A stretch of DNA of 64,000 nucleotides from Winslowiella iniecta (lineage in GTDB: Bacteria; Pseudomonadota; Gammaproteobacteria; Enterobacterales; Enterobacteriaceae): contig NZ_JRXE01000024.1 in the NCBI RefSeq assembly GCF_001267535.1, positions 1-64,000 of the forward strand, read 5' to 3'. Both the position numbers and the translations under genes were made by a program. Shown piece after piece: positions 28,718 to 38,533 of the stretch; the stretch's first letter is position 1, and each line of letters starts with the position of its first letter. The notes below the pieces were generated by a model. It was not told the origin of the DNA. It saw only the letters and a program-made list of their open reading frames with translations, and searched no databases.

Positions 28718-31225
28718 ATGTCTGGCAACGATCGCGAACCTATCGGGCGCAAAGGCAAACAGCCTAAACCGCCGCGTAAGCCGGCTAAAGGTCGCCGCAG
28801 GGAAGAAGATTATAATGAAGATTACGATGATTATCAGGATGATACTGATGATGACCACGAGGAGACAGAACCGGTGCCACGTAAAGCAAAAGGGCGTTCG
28901 CCACGCAAAAAAAGAGGCTGGCTGGGGCTAATCATTAAGCTGTTGCTGGTCGTCATTGTGCTGATGGCGATCTACGGCGTCTGGCTCGACTCGCAAATTC
29001 GCAGCCGTATTGACGGCAAAGTCTGGCAGCTGCCGGCAACGGTGTATGGCCGCATGGTCAGCCTTGAGCCGGGCATGTCCTATAACAAGCAGGAGATGGT
29101 GGCACTGCTTGAAGGCACGCAATATCGCCAGGTGACGCGCATGACGCGTCCGGGTGAGTTTACCGTGCAGGGCAACAGCATTGAGATGATCCGTCGTCCG
29201 TTTGATTTCCCGGACAGCAAAGAGGGTCAGATTCGTGCGCGTCTGTCATTCAGTAATGGCACGCTGAGCGAAATTAAGAACCTCGACAGCGGACGTGACT
29301 TTGGTTTCTTCCGCCTTGATCCGCGCCTGATCACCATGTTGCAGTCGCCAAACGGTGAACAGCGCCTGTTTGTGCCGCGTGCGGGCTTCCCGGATCTGCT
29401 GGTCGATACGCTGGTGGCGACCGAAGACCGTCATTTCTATCAGCATGACGGCATCAGTTTCTACTCGATTGGCCGTGCGTTCCTCGCCAATATTACCGCC
29501 GGTCGTGCAGTGCAGGGCGGCAGTACTCTGACGCAGCAGCTGGTAAAAAACCTGTTCCTGACCAACGAGCGTTCACTGTGGCGTAAGGCTAATGAAGCCT
29601 ATATGGCGCTGATTATGGACGCGCGTTACAGCAAGGATCGTATCCTTGAGCTGTATCTTAACGAAGTGTACCTCGGCCAGAGCGGCAGCGATCAGATTCG
29701 CGGCTTCCCGCTGGCGAGTCTCTACTACTTCGGCCGTCCGGTGGATGAGCTGAGCCTCGATCAGCAAGCGCTGCTGGTGGGGATGGTAAAAGGGGCGTCG
29801 CTGTATAACCCATGGCGTAATCCGAAGCTGGCGCTGGAGCGTCGTAACCTGGTACTGCGTCTGTTGCAGCAGCAGAAGGTGATCGATCAGGAGCTGTATG
29901 ACATGCTCAGCGCCCGTCCGCTCGGCGTGCAGCCGAAAGGCGGCGTGATCACTCCGCAGCCCGCGTTTATGCAGATGGTGCGTAATGAGCTACAGCAGAA
30001 GCTGGGCGACAAGGTGAAAGATCTCTCCGGGGTGAAAATCTTCACCACGCTGGATTCGGTCTCGCAGGATGCGGCAGAAAAAGCGGTGGAAGAGGGTATC
30101 CCGGCGCTGCGTAAACAGCGCGGCGTGAAAGATCTCGAAACGGCGATGGTCATCGTTGACCGCTTTAGCGGTGAAGTGCGCGCGATGGTCGGCGGTGCCG
30201 ATCCGCAGTTTGCCGGTTACAACCGTGCGTTGCAGGCGCGCCGTTCCATCGGCTCGCTGGCAAAACCGGCGACCTATCTGACGGCGTTAAGCCAGCCGGA
30301 TAAATATCGCCTGAATACCTGGATTGCCGATCAGCCACTGGCGCTGAAACAGCCGAATGGTCAGGTGTGGAAGCCGCAGAACGACGATCGTCAGTTCAGT
30401 GGTCAGGTTATGTTGGTGGATGCATTAACCCGTTCGATGAACGTGCCAACCGTCAACCTTGGCATGTCGCTGGGCTTACCGGCGGTGACGGATACCTGGA
30501 CTAAACTGGGCGTGCCGAAAGATCAGCTGCATCCGGTTCCGGCCATGCTGCTCGGTGCGCTGAACCTGACGCCGGTTGAAGTGGCGCAGGCATTCCAGAC
30601 TATCGCCAGCGGCGGTAATCGTGCTCAGCTTTCGGCGCTGCGCTCGGTGATTGCGGAAGATGGTTCGGTGCTGTATCAGAGCTTCCCGCAGGCGGAACGC
30701 GCTGAACCGGCGCAGGCGGCATACCTGACGCTGTACAGCATGCAGCAGGTTGCGGCACGCGGTACCGCCCGAGCGCTGGGCGCGAAGTATCCGAGTGCGA
30801 ATCTGGCCGCGAAAACCGGTACCACCAATAATCAGGTGGACAGCTGGTTTGCCGGTATCGACGGTAAAGAAGTGGCGATTACCTGGATTGGGCGTGATAA
30901 CAACCAGACCACTAAATTGTACGGTTCTTCCGGCGCGATGCAGATCTACCGTCATTACCTGGAAAATCAGGCTCCGATGCCGCTCAGTCTGACGCCGCCG
31001 GAGGATATCGCGTCAATGAACGTCGACTCTGCCGGTAACTTTGTCTGTGACTCGGGCAGCAGCAACTGGCGCTCTCTGCCGGTATGGACCACTGATGCGA
31101 ATGCACTCTGCCAGCAGCAACAGCAGCAGGTTGAACAGCAGCAGCAACAGGAACAGCAGCAGCAGCAAGAGCAGAAAGACAGCGACGGCGTGGCGGGCTG
31201 GATTAAGGATATGTTCGGTAAATAG
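28718..31225 (+). CDS. mrcB: Bifunctional penicillin-binding protein 1B
   Basis: 835 residues from ATG 28718 ([14 protein letters not shown], as in E. coli). Peptidoglycan synthase with a cytoplasmic acidic/basic tail, one membrane helix (about 68-88), UB2H domain, GT51 glycosyltransferase ([24 protein letters not shown]) and transpeptidase: nucleophile Ser in GSLAKP, SMN, and KTGTT. ATG 28709 is an alternative. An in-frame GTG at 28874 behind GAGGAG sits where E. coli initiates the shorter gamma form. The C-terminus carries a Gln-rich run (see separate entry) and the conserved [14 protein letters not shown] end. Confidence 0.97.
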   Translation: MSGNDREPIGRKGKQPKPPRKPAKGRRREEDYNEDYDDYQDDTDDDHEETEPVPRKAKGRSPRKKRGWLGLIIKLLLVVIVLMAIYGVWLDSQIRSRIDGKVWQLPATVYGRMVSLEPGMSYNKQEMVALLEGTQYRQVTRMTRPGEFTVQGNSIEMIRRPFDFPDSKEGQIRARLSFSNGTLSEIKNLDSGRDFGFFRLDPRLITMLQSPNGEQRLFVPRAGFPDLLVDTLVATEDRHFYQHDGISFYSIGRAFLANITAGRAVQGGSTLTQQLVKNLFLTNERSLWRKANEAYMALIMDARYSKDRILELYLNEVYLGQSGSDQIRGFPLASLYYFGRPVDELSLDQQALLVGMVKGASLYNPWRNPKLALERRNLVLRLLQQQKVIDQELYDMLSARPLGVQPKGGVITPQPAFMQMVRNELQQKLGDKVKDLSGVKIFTTLDSVSQDAAEKAVEEGIPALRKQRGVKDLETAMVIVDRFSGEVRAMVGGADPQFAGYNRALQARRSIGSLAKPATYLTALSQPDKYRLNTWIADQPLALKQPNGQVWKPQNDDRQFSGQVMLVDALTRSMNVPTVNLGMSLGLPAVTDTWTKLGVPKDQLHPVPAMLLGALNLTPVEVAQAFQTIASGGNRAQLSALRSVIAEDGSVLYQSFPQAERAEPAQAAYLTLYSMQQVAARGTARALGAKYPSANLAAKTGTTNNQVDSWFAGIDGKEVAITWIGRDNNQTTKLYGSSGAMQIYRHYLENQAPMPLSLTPPEDIASMNVDSAGNFVCDSGSSNWRSLPVWTTDANALCQQQQQQVEQQQQQEQQQQQEQKDSDGVAGWIKDMFGK
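31112..31173 (+). repeat. mrcB: CAG/CAA glutamine-codon repeat in mrcB
   Basis: Near-uninterrupted Gln codons with a few Val and Glu, encoding the flexible PBP1B C-terminal tail. E. coli has a Gln/Pro-rich tail here but not this pure run. Such repeats are prone to length change. Confidence 0.85.
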
Positions 31226-31272
31226 CATTACCCCCGGCGGCGGCGATGTCGCCTGTACCACGATCCTCATCG

Positions 31273-31297
31273 AGGCGGCGTTTACGCCGCCTTTTTT
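31273..31297 (+). terminator. Rho-independent terminator of mrcB
   Basis: AGGCGGCG-TTTA-CGCCGCCT followed by TTTTTA, 48 bp after mrcB. Confidence 0.9.
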
Positions 31298-31338
31298 ATT
31301 GGCGCTGGCCTGACAACCGCGCCCCAGCTGGATTTTTG

Positions 31339-31395
31339 TTGCAGAGCTTCCCGCGTTTCGCATATTATCCGAGCTGTATAATAATAATTATCGTT
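31339..31395 (+). promoter_or_regulatory. fhuC: Fur-controlled fhuCDB promoter
   Basis: -35 TTGCAG (31339-31344), 18-bp spacer, -10 TATTAT (31363-31368). Immediately downstream TATAATAATAATTATCGTT (31377-31395) matches the 19-bp Fur consensus at 13 positions. Fur-Fe2+ would cover the transcription start. The promoter serves fhuC directly because fhuA is absent. Confidence 0.75.
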
Positions 31396-31459
31396 TACAT
31401 TCCGCTTTTAATGTTTAACTGGATGCGGTTCGCTGCTCCCGCCAACCCTGAAGATAATC

Positions 31460-32254
31460 ATGCAATCTCAGCAACAACAGGATACAACCTTCCGGCTTGA
31501 TAACGTCAGCTTCACCGTTCCCGGTCGTACGCTGTTACACCCTTTGTCACTGACCTTTCCCGCCGGAAAAGTCACCGGGCTGATTGGACACAACGGTTCC
31601 GGTAAATCGACGCTGCTAAAAATGCTCGGTCGCCATCATGCGGCCAGTGAAGGGCGGGTATTACTGAACGATACCGCGGTGGCAGAGTGGAACAGCAAGG
31701 CTTTTGCACGTGAAGTTGCCTATCTGCCGCAGCAGCTTCCGGCTGCCGAAGGTATGACGGTGCGGGAGCTGGTGGCGATTGGTCGCTATCCATGGCATGG
31801 GGCGCTGGGTCGCTATGGCGTGGAGGACCGTGAACGTGTTGAAGAGGCCATTGCGCTGGTCGGTCTGAAGCCTTTCGCACAGCGGCTGGTAGACAGCCTC
31901 TCCGGCGGCGAGCGTCAACGCGCATGGATTGCCATGCTGGTGGCACAGAACAGCCGCTGTCTGCTGCTGGATGAGCCGACGTCGGCGCTGGATATCGCCC
32001 ATCAGGTTGATGTACTGGCGCTGATTCAACGGCTGAGCCATCAGCGTGGTCTGACGGTGATTGCGGTGTTGCATGATATCAATATGGCGGCGCGTTATTG
32101 CGATCATCTGGTGGCGCTGCGTGGCGGTGAAGCCATTGCACAGGGCGAGCCTCAGGCCATTATGCATGGTGACGTGCTGGAGAAGATCTACGGCATCCCT
32201 ATGGGCATTCTGCCGCATCCGCAAGGCGGTGCGCCCGTGAGCTTTGTTTACTGA
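31460..32254 (+). CDS. fhuC: Ferric hydroxamate ABC transporter ATPase FhuC
   Basis: 264 residues (E. coli 265). ATP-binding subunit for ferrichrome-type hydroxamate import. Walker A GHNGSGKST, LSGGERQR, LLLDEPTSALD and the switch His in VLHDINMAARY are intact. First gene of fhuCDB; 15 bp to fhuD. Confidence 0.97.
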   Translation: MQSQQQQDTTFRLDNVSFTVPGRTLLHPLSLTFPAGKVTGLIGHNGSGKSTLLKMLGRHHAASEGRVLLNDTAVAEWNSKAFAREVAYLPQQLPAAEGMTVRELVAIGRYPWHGALGRYGVEDRERVEEAIALVGLKPFAQRLVDSLSGGERQRAWIAMLVAQNSRCLLLDEPTSALDIAHQVDVLALIQRLSHQRGLTVIAVLHDINMAARYCDHLVALRGGEAIAQGEPQAIMHGDVLEKIYGIPMGILPHPQGGAPVSFVY

Positions 32255-32269
32255 TTACAGGATGTTCTG

Positions 32270-33148
32270 ATGCCGGATAGACTTCGCCGCCGTTTGTTAA
32301 CCGCAATGGCGCTCTCCCCCGTATTACTGAATTTACCGGCGCGCGCCGGGCTTCCCGATATCCAGCGCGTGGTGGCGCTGGAGTGGTTGCCGGTCGAGCT
32401 GATGATGGCGCTCGGCGTGGCGCCGATGGGCGTGGCGGAAATCCATAATTACCAGCTGTGGGTCGGTAAGCCGGATTTACCGGCGAATACCCTCGATCTC
32501 GGACTGCGTACCGAACCTAATCTCGAACTGCTGACGCAACTCAAACCTTCATTAATCCTCTATTCGCAGGGCTATGGCCCGTCGCCGGATAAACTTGAGC
32601 GCATCGCGCCGGGTATGGGCTTCAGCTTTAACGAAGGCGATGGCAAACCGCTGACTTCCGCTCGTCATTCACTGGTCAGGCTGGCACAACGTCTTGGCCT
32701 TGAGTCGCGCGCCGACCAACATCTTGCTGAATTTGACCGCTTTATGCTGCAAATGCGTGCCAGACTGGCACATCGCGCGCCTAAGCCGCTGCTGCTGATG
32801 TCAATTCTCGACAGCCGCCACGCGATTGTGTTTGGCAAAGGCAGCCTGTTCCTGGAAGTGCTGGATGGACTGGGTATTGAAAATGCCTGGCAGGGCGAAA
32901 CCAACTTCTGGGGCAGCGCGGTGATGGGTATTGAACGCCTGGCGACGATCAAAGATGCGGATGCTATCTGTTTCGATCACGGTAACGACCTGATGATGGA
33001 GCAGGTCATGTCGACGGCGCTGTGGCGCTCTTTCCCGTTTGTTCGCCAACAGCGGTTTAAGCGCGTGCCAGCGGTATGGTTCTATGGTGCCACGCTGACC
33101 GCTCAGCATTTCTGCCACATCCTCGACAGCGCGCTGGAGACGACATGA
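32270..33148 (+). CDS. fhuD: Ferric hydroxamate periplasmic binding protein FhuD
   Basis: 292 residues (E. coli 296). A signal peptide with an RRRLLTAMALSP core, similar to the Tat-type leader of E. coli FhuD, is followed by the binding domain: VALEWLPVELMMALG, LRTEPNLELL, NAWQGETNFWGS and VPAVWFYGATLTA. Captures iron-hydroxamates and delivers them to FhuB. The stop overlaps the fhuB start (ATGA). Confidence 0.96.
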   Translation: MPDRLRRRLLTAMALSPVLLNLPARAGLPDIQRVVALEWLPVELMMALGVAPMGVAEIHNYQLWVGKPDLPANTLDLGLRTEPNLELLTQLKPSLILYSQGYGPSPDKLERIAPGMGFSFNEGDGKPLTSARHSLVRLAQRLGLESRADQHLAEFDRFMLQMRARLAHRAPKPLLLMSILDSRHAIVFGKGSLFLEVLDGLGIENAWQGETNFWGSAVMGIERLATIKDADAICFDHGNDLMMEQVMSTALWRSFPFVRQQRFKRVPAVWFYGATLTAQHFCHILDSALETT

Positions 33149-35124
33149 CACGGAAATTATTCCCGCTGACGCTGCTCACGGGCTTGTTTGTGTTGACGCT
33201 GGCGTTAACGCTGTACAACCTGGCTCAGCATTTGCCGGTGGCACAATGGCTGGCGGCATTGCGGCAGCCGGATATCGATAATCTGGATCAGATGTTGTTT
33301 CATTACAGCCTGTTACCACGGCTGGCGATATCCTTACTGGTGGGGGCGGGGCTGGGACTGGCGGGTCTGTTGTTCCAACAGGTGCTGCGCAATCCGCTGG
33401 CTGAACCCACTACGCTGGGGGTGGCCTCCGGGGCGCAGCTGGGGATCACCGTTGTAACCCTGTGGAGCTTGCCGGGCGGATTATTAACCCAGCAAATGGC
33501 CGCGATGGGTGGCGCGATTCTGGTCGGGCTGGTGGTATTTGGTATTGCGTGGGGCAAGCGTTTATCGCCGGTCACGCTGATTCTCGCCGGACTGGTGATG
33601 AGCCTGTACTGCGGTGCGGTCAACCAGATTATTGCCATCTTTAATCATGACCAGCTGCAAAATATGTTTTTGTGGGGCACCGGAGCGCTGAATCAGCAGG
33701 ACTGGAGCAACGTCATGACGCTGTGGCCAAGGTTGCTGATCGCCTTTGCGCTGGCACTGCTGTTGCTGCGTCCGATGACGCTGATGGGGCTGGATGATGG
33801 CGTAGCAAAAAACCTCGGTCTGGCCTTGTCACTGGCGCGTTTAGCCGCGCTGGTGCTGGCGATTTTGCTCAGTGCGCAACTGGTCAATGCGGTAGGGATA
33901 GTCGGCTTTATCGGCCTGTTTGCGCCACTGCTGGCACGGATGCTGGGCGCGCGCCGTCTGATTAGCCGTCTGCTGCTGGCACCGTTAATTGGCGCGTTGC
34001 TGCTGTGGTTGGCAGACCAGAGTGTCAGCTGGCTGACCGATGTCTGGCGTGAGGTTTCGACCGGTACCGCGACGGCGGTGATTGGTGCGCCATTATTGCT
34101 GTGGCTGTTGCCACGCCTGCGCACCGGTTCGGTGCCACCGGCAATGAATCAGGGGGACAATATTCCGGCCGAACGCCAGCAGGTGATGGGGTGGGCGCTG
34201 TTTGGCGTCGGCATGCTGTTGCTGATGATTGCCGTGGCATTGTCATTTGGGCGTGATGCGTATGGCTGGAGTTGGGCCAGTGGCGACCTCTGGCAGCAAT
34301 TACAGCCGTGGCGTGCGCCACGCGTGGGTGCGGCACTGGCTGCCGGTATGATGCTCGGTGTGGCCGGTAGCGTGATTCAGCGCCTGACCGGCAACCCGAT
34401 GGCCAGCCCGGAAGTACTGGGTATCAGCTCCGGTGCGGCTTTTGGCGTGGTGATGATGCTGTTTATCGTGCCGGGAGATGCCTTTGGCTGGTTGCTGCCG
34501 GCTGGCAGCATTGGCGCTGCGGTAACCCTGATGATTATTATGCTGGCGGCAGGGCGCGGTGGTTTCTCGCCGGAACGCATGCTGTTAGCGGGGATGGCGC
34601 TGAGTACCGCCTTTACCATGCTGCTGATGCTGTTGCTGGCCAGTGGCGATCCACGTATGGCGAGTTTGCTGACGTGGATTTCCGGCTCAACTTACCCTGT
34701 GGATGGCCCACAGGCGCTGCGGACAGCGGTGATTGCCGTGATTCTGATGGCGCTGGCGCCGTTAGCCACGCGCTGGCTGACGATTCTGCCGCTGGGTGGG
34801 GCTACCGCTCGTGCGGTCGGTATGGCGTTAACGCCTTCGCGTCTGGCGTTATTACTGCTGGCCGCGGCGCTGACGGCGGCGGCAACGCTGACCATCGGTC
34901 CGCTCAGCTTTGTTGGCCTGATGGCACCGCATATGGCCCGCATGCTCGGTTTTCGTCGCGCGCTGCCGCAGCTGGTGATCACTGCGCTGCTGGGAGGGAT
35001 ATTGATGGTGTTTGCTGACTGGTGTGGGCGGATGATGTCATTCCCGGATCAAATTCCGGCGGGGCTGCTGGCAACCTTCTTTGGCGCGCCATACTTTGTT
35101 TATCTGCTGCGTAAGAGCCGCTAG
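33145..35124 (+). CDS. fhuB: Ferric hydroxamate permease FhuB
   Basis: 659 residues from ATG 33145 (E. coli 660). Two fused BtuC-type permease halves (about 1-330 and 340-659), each with about ten membrane helices. Repeated motifs: NPLAEPTTLGVASGAQLG in the first half and NPMASPEVLGISSGAAFG in the second, and the cytoplasmic Gly-rich loops that contact FhuC. A longer frame upstream overlaps fhuD and has no homology. Last gene of the operon. Confidence 0.97.
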   Translation: MTRKLFPLTLLTGLFVLTLALTLYNLAQHLPVAQWLAALRQPDIDNLDQMLFHYSLLPRLAISLLVGAGLGLAGLLFQQVLRNPLAEPTTLGVASGAQLGITVVTLWSLPGGLLTQQMAAMGGAILVGLVVFGIAWGKRLSPVTLILAGLVMSLYCGAVNQIIAIFNHDQLQNMFLWGTGALNQQDWSNVMTLWPRLLIAFALALLLLRPMTLMGLDDGVAKNLGLALSLARLAALVLAILLSAQLVNAVGIVGFIGLFAPLLARMLGARRLISRLLLAPLIGALLLWLADQSVSWLTDVWREVSTGTATAVIGAPLLLWLLPRLRTGSVPPAMNQGDNIPAERQQVMGWALFGVGMLLLMIAVALSFGRDAYGWSWASGDLWQQLQPWRAPRVGAALAAGMMLGVAGSVIQRLTGNPMASPEVLGISSGAAFGVVMMLFIVPGDAFGWLLPAGSIGAAVTLMIIMLAAGRGGFSPERMLLAGMALSTAFTMLLMLLLASGDPRMASLLTWISGSTYPVDGPQALRTAVIAVILMALAPLATRWLTILPLGGATARAVGMALTPSRLALLLLAAALTAAATLTIGPLSFVGLMAPHMARMLGFRRALPQLVITALLGGILMVFADWCGRMMSFPDQIPAGLLATFFGAPYFVYLLRKSR

Positions 35125-35139
35125 AGCCCGGGTGAGGTG

Positions 35140-35165
35140 CAGGGGAGCCGGAAACGGCTCCCCTG
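35140..35165. terminator. Hairpin after fhuB
   Basis: CAGGGGAGCCG-GAAA-CGGCTCCCCTG, an 11-bp GC-rich stem with a GAAA tetraloop, 15 bp after fhuB. No U-tract. The remaining 185 bp to 35351 are AT-rich with no gene. Confidence 0.65.
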
Positions 35166-35351
35166 GAGCATTTAAGAAATCCCGGCGATTTTTTCTGTTT
35201 GGCTTACCCGCGCGAGATGGGCTGGCAGAAATTGCTTTTGATAGCGTATTGCTGCTGCTGAGATGGCGAAATAAAGTGTCTTTTTTAATTAAATCACTCA
35301 CTCCTGGAGTGAGTTAGTTAATCTTAAAAGCAGGAATTGGTTTTTAAATTA

Positions 35352-36107
35352 TCAGTTCTTTTGCACTAAACTGTTGTCAGATAGTGCAGGAGGGTGAAGC
35401 TTCAGTTCAATTCCTAAAATAATGGCGTGCTTTGCGTTTATTGCGCCCAGTTTTTTAACGATATTTCCCATAAGAAATTTTATTGTGGTAACTTTAATAT
35501 TTAGTGAACAGGCTATTTCAGCGTAGGTTTTACCTTGACTGGCAAGATAAATAACCTCACTCTCACGGAGAGTGAGTGGTCCCAATTTTCTCTTGTCTGG
35601 CAGAGCGGCGTCAGATTCATCCTGGTAAAGTGATAATGTTTTTTTATGCGTAGAGATAAGTAGTGATTGTAATCTGTCTCGTTCATTAATTATCGCGGTT
35701 TTAGTCGCTTCGTCACAGTGCTCCCCCATCACTATAGATAATAGTGCCAGATTGTTTTTGTAATCATGAAGAGTAAAGGTACAGCCATTTTTAATGTCGT
35801 AATTTTCCCCCATTCTGTAAAGCATGGGAAGTTTGAACTGTGCTCTTAACATAATGTCCTCATCCCATAAAAAACCATCCACACTGGAGAGGCACTTAAT
35901 AATCACCGGATCAACAAGTTGATAACTGTTTTTTAAATATAGGTCGGCCCATTCTGAGTAGTTGGTGATTACCATCATATTGACAGGGTTTTCTTTATTT
36001 ATTATCGCGTAGGCATATTTAATTCTTCCATAGGGTTTTATTTTATCCTCTAAATGTTCTTTTATAATGTGATTAATATTTTCGTTATTAAAAAAACCGT
36101 CAGGCAT
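35352..36107 (-). CDS. LuxR-family AHL-type quorum-sensing regulator (solo), EsaR/ExpR-like
   Basis: 251 residues from ATG 36107, chosen for GAGG upstream and the alignment with EsaR (249); an ATG 18 bp upstream is also possible. All six acyl-homoserine-lactone pocket residues are present: Trp53, Tyr57, Asp66, Pro67, Trp81 and Gly108, at TraR-like spacing. The C-terminal GerE domain (about 183-245) has LTLRESEVIYLASQGKTYAEIA. Its recognition helix (TTIKFLMGNIVKKLG) departs from the usual TVKFHIKN pattern, so DNA specificity may differ. EsaR-type members act without ligand and are released by AHL. No luxI lies in the window. It is AT-rich, downstream of hemL, and 183 bp from a lux-box-like site. 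Confidence 0.92.
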   Translation of the reverse strand: MPDGFFNNENINHIIKEHLEDKIKPYGRIKYAYAIINKENPVNMMVITNYSEWADLYLKNSYQLVDPVIIKCLSSVDGFLWDEDIMLRAQFKLPMLYRMGENYDIKNGCTFTLHDYKNNLALLSIVMGEHCDEATKTAIINERDRLQSLLISTHKKTLSLYQDESDAALPDKRKLGPLTLRESEVIYLASQGKTYAEIACSLNIKVTTIKFLMGNIVKKLGAINAKHAIILGIELKLHPPALSDNSLVQKN

Positions 36108-36290
36108 TTCTCCATCCTCATGCACAGGTTTGTCATCAAATTATAGAGCAAACAGTCAGTAAGATTATCGTTAAGCATTTTTTGCAGTATATCGTTGTTG
36201 TACTGTGATAACCCTTTGATACTTAAGATTTCCGCCTGCCACGATTCGGATTGTAGATGTATTGCCAGTCGTATTCCTTTTCACATCCTG

Positions 36291-36310
36291 CCGTGCAAGT
36301 AGTTGCAGGT
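36291..36310 (-). promoter_or_regulatory. lux-box-like 20-bp site upstream of the LuxR gene
   Basis: CCGTGCAAGTAGTTGCAGGT: two 7-bp half-sites around 6 bp. The right half (TGCAGGT) is identical to the esa/lux box half-site, and the left half pairs with it at five of seven positions. It lies between hemL and the luxR-type gene and may serve autoregulation. Confidence 0.5.
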
Positions 36311-36380
36311 AGCATACAAATCCACTTCCGCCAGATTTATCGCTTTCCTGCAACTTAAGCTATCAGTCTACATTCAGCGA

Positions 36381-37661
36381 TTACAATTTCGCAAAGCTGC
36401 GCTGCGCTGCATCGATAGTACGCTGAATATCTTCTTCACTGTGGGCCAGTGACATAAAGCCCGCTTCAAAGGCTGACGGCGCAAGGTAAACGCCTTCTTC
36501 CAGCATCAGATGGAAGAATTTCTTAAAGCGCTCAACGTCGCACTGCGTTACATCCTGATAGCAGGTCACCGTCTCAGCATCGGTAAAGAACAGACCAAAC
36601 ATGCCGCCCACATGGTTAACGACTAACGGAATGTTTTCGGCTTTCGCTGCTGCCAGCAGGCCGTCGGCCAGTTGAGTGGTCAGCGCGGTCAGTTGCTGAT
36701 GTGTGCCAGCTTTGGCAATTTCACTCAGACAAGCAAAGCCCGCCGCCATGGCGATCGGGTTACCGGAAAGGGTGCCCGCCTGGTAAACCGGTCCGGTGGG
36801 TGCCAGGGCATCCATTACTTCACGACGGCCGCCAAATGCGCCGACCGGCATCCCGCCGCCGATAATCTTACCAAGACAAGTCAGGTCCGGTTTAACGCCG
36901 TAGTGTGCTTGTGCACCCGCCAGCGCCACGCGGAAACCGGTCATCACTTCATCGATAATCAGCAGCGCACCAAACTCATCACACAGCGCGCGCAGGCCTG
37001 GCAGGAAATCGGCGTGCGGCGGAATACAGTTCATATTGCCCGCGACCGGTTCGACGATAATACAGGCGATATCCTGCGGATATTGTTCGAATGCCGCGCG
37101 TACTGAGTCCAGATCGTTATAGGTGCAGGTCAGAGTATGCTTCGCGAAGTCTGCCGGTACACCCGGTGAGTTCGGCTGGCCGAGGGTCAGCGCGCCGGAG
37201 CCAGCTTTGACCAGCAGGCAGTCGGCATGACCGTGATAGCAGCCTTCAAATTTAATAATTTTGTCGCGGTGCGTGAAGCCGCGCGCCAGACGAATAGCAC
37301 TCATGGTCGCTTCAGTACCGGAGTTCACCATCCGCACCATATCCATGGTTGGCACCAGCTGACACACCAGCTCGGCCATTTTCACTTCCATCTCGGTCGG
37401 CGCGCCGAAGCTCAGGCCGCGTTCAGCCGCTGCGATAACCGCGTCACGGATTGCCGGGTGATTATGACCCAGCACCATGGGTCCCCAGGACCCGACGTAG
37501 TCGATATAGGCTTTACCATCAGCATCATAGAGGTAAGCGCCGTTCGCGCGCTCGATGAAAAGCGGTACGCCGCCGACACCGGTGAATGCGCGCACCGGAG
37601 AGTTAACCCCACCGGGAATTAACTTTTGTGCCTGGGCATACAGGTTTTCAGACTTACTCAT
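36381..37661 (-). CDS. hemL: Glutamate-1-semialdehyde 2,1-aminomutase
   Basis: 426 residues from ATG 37661 behind AGGAG, as in E. coli. PLP enzyme making 5-aminolevulinate from glutamate-1-semialdehyde for haem. The PLP Lys is in [32 protein letters not shown] and [10 protein letters not shown] are present. A longer frame to 37817 has no homology. In E. coli clcA follows hemL's neighbourhood; here erpA is directly divergent. Confidence 0.98.
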   Translation of the reverse strand: MSKSENLYAQAQKLIPGGVNSPVRAFTGVGGVPLFIERANGAYLYDADGKAYIDYVGSWGPMVLGHNHPAIRDAVIAAAERGLSFGAPTEMEVKMAELVCQLVPTMDMVRMVNSGTEATMSAIRLARGFTHRDKIIKFEGCYHGHADCLLVKAGSGALTLGQPNSPGVPADFAKHTLTCTYNDLDSVRAAFEQYPQDIACIIVEPVAGNMNCIPPHADFLPGLRALCDEFGALLIIDEVMTGFRVALAGAQAHYGVKPDLTCLGKIIGGGMPVGAFGGRREVMDALAPTGPVYQAGTLSGNPIAMAAGFACLSEIAKAGTHQQLTALTTQLADGLLAAAKAENIPLVVNHVGGMFGLFFTDAETVTCYQDVTQCDVERFKKFFHLMLEEGVYLAPSAFEAGFMSLAHSEEDIQRTIDAAQRSFAKL

Positions 37662-37892
37662 GGATCGGCTCCTGGAACGTACGTTAGAAAAAATCATCAC
37701 TATTCTAAGGGAACATGCCGGGCTGTTGAAAGGCGAGTAGCACGATTGACGTATTTTGTTGCCGAAGCACAGAGTGCCAATACTTGATTGCGATACCAGG
37801 CTATTAGATAATAACAAAAGCTATGGTCAGCGAAATCTTTAGGTAGACTGGCCTGACAGGCATCAGCCTGAACGCATTACTGGAGTGTTTAA

Positions 37893-38240
37893 ATGAGCGA
37901 CGATGTAGCAGCACTGCCTCTGCAATTTACTGATGCAGCAGCCAGCAAGGTGAAAAACCTGATTTCCGATGAAGATAACCCGGACCTGAAACTGCGTGTG
38001 TATATTACCGGCGGTGGATGCAGCGGTTTCCAGTATGGTTTTACCTTCGACGATAAAATTAATGACGGCGATATGACCATTGAGAAGTCGGGCGTGGCGC
38101 TGGTGGTTGACCCGATGAGCCTGCAATATCTGGTAGGCGGCTCGGTTGACTACACCGAAGGGCTGGAAGGTTCACGTTTTATTGTGACCAATCCAAATGC
38201 TAAAACCACCTGCGGCTGTGGTTCCTCTTTCAGCATCTAA
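37893..38240 (+). CDS. erpA: Iron-sulfur cluster insertion protein ErpA
   Basis: 115 residues (E. coli 114). A-type carrier delivering [Fe-S] clusters to apo-targets such as IspG. Three cluster ligands: Cys43 ([11 protein letters not shown]), Cys107 and Cys109 ([11 protein letters not shown]). GGAG is 8-10 nt upstream of the ATG. Single gene with a strong bidirectional terminator behind it. Confidence 0.98.
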   Translation: MSDDVAALPLQFTDAAASKVKNLISDEDNPDLKLRVYITGGGCSGFQYGFTFDDKINDGDMTIEKSGVALVVDPMSLQYLVGGSVDYTEGLEGSRFIVTNPNAKTTCGCGSSFSI

Positions 38241-38243
38241 GCT

Positions 38244-38276
38244 GAAAAAAAAGGGCGAAATTGCTTCGCCCTTTCT
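38244..38276. terminator. Bidirectional terminator between erpA and the small exported protein gene
   Basis: AAGGGCGAA-ATTGC-TTCGCCCTT flanked by an A-run on the left and TTTC on the right; it serves erpA on the plus strand and the 38279-38533 gene on the minus strand. Confidence 0.85.
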
Positions 38277-38278
38277 GT

Positions 38279-38533
38279 TTACCATTCGACGGTGATCAGC
38301 CGTTGTTCCTGCTGAGTCTTCGCATCCTTGCTTAACCTGCTTTCGGTCACCCTGGGCTGGGCCGATTCACGTGGTCCGCAATCAATTTGCGGCCGTCTTT
38401 GATTGTCACCGACATGGCCATTTACATGGCAAGGTGTATAGAGGGTCAATCGCACTTTGATACTGCCACTAACGGTGGCGGCGCTGAGTGTATTAACCAT
38501 CAACAGACCTGCGGCCAGAATAATGGCTTTCAT
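38279..38533 (-). CDS. Small exported protein of unknown function
   Basis: 84 residues from ATG 38533 behind AGGAAG; an upstream in-frame ATG adds 11 residues. A signal peptide (MKAIILAAGLLMVNTLSA) precedes a 66-residue mature part beginning ATVSGSIKVRLTLYTPC, with two Cys (about 34 and 52) that could form a disulfide. The GSIKVRLTLY stretch looks like an opening beta-hairpin, as in small fimbrial-type subunits, but no family is recognised. It occupies the position of yadS in E. coli, yet is unrelated to it. Confidence 0.65.
   Translation of the reverse strand: MKAIILAAGLLMVNTLSAATVSGSIKVRLTLYTPCHVNGHVGDNQRRPQIDCGPRESAQPRVTESRLSKDAKTQQEQRLITVEW

Noticed and set aside
36171-36353. 60-codon frame between hemL and the LuxR gene
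   Set aside because: TTG start without a ribosome site, overlaps the lux-box-like site, no recognisable features.
37662-37817. 52-residue extension of HemL
   Set aside because: No homology; ATG 37661 has AGGAG and gives 426 residues.
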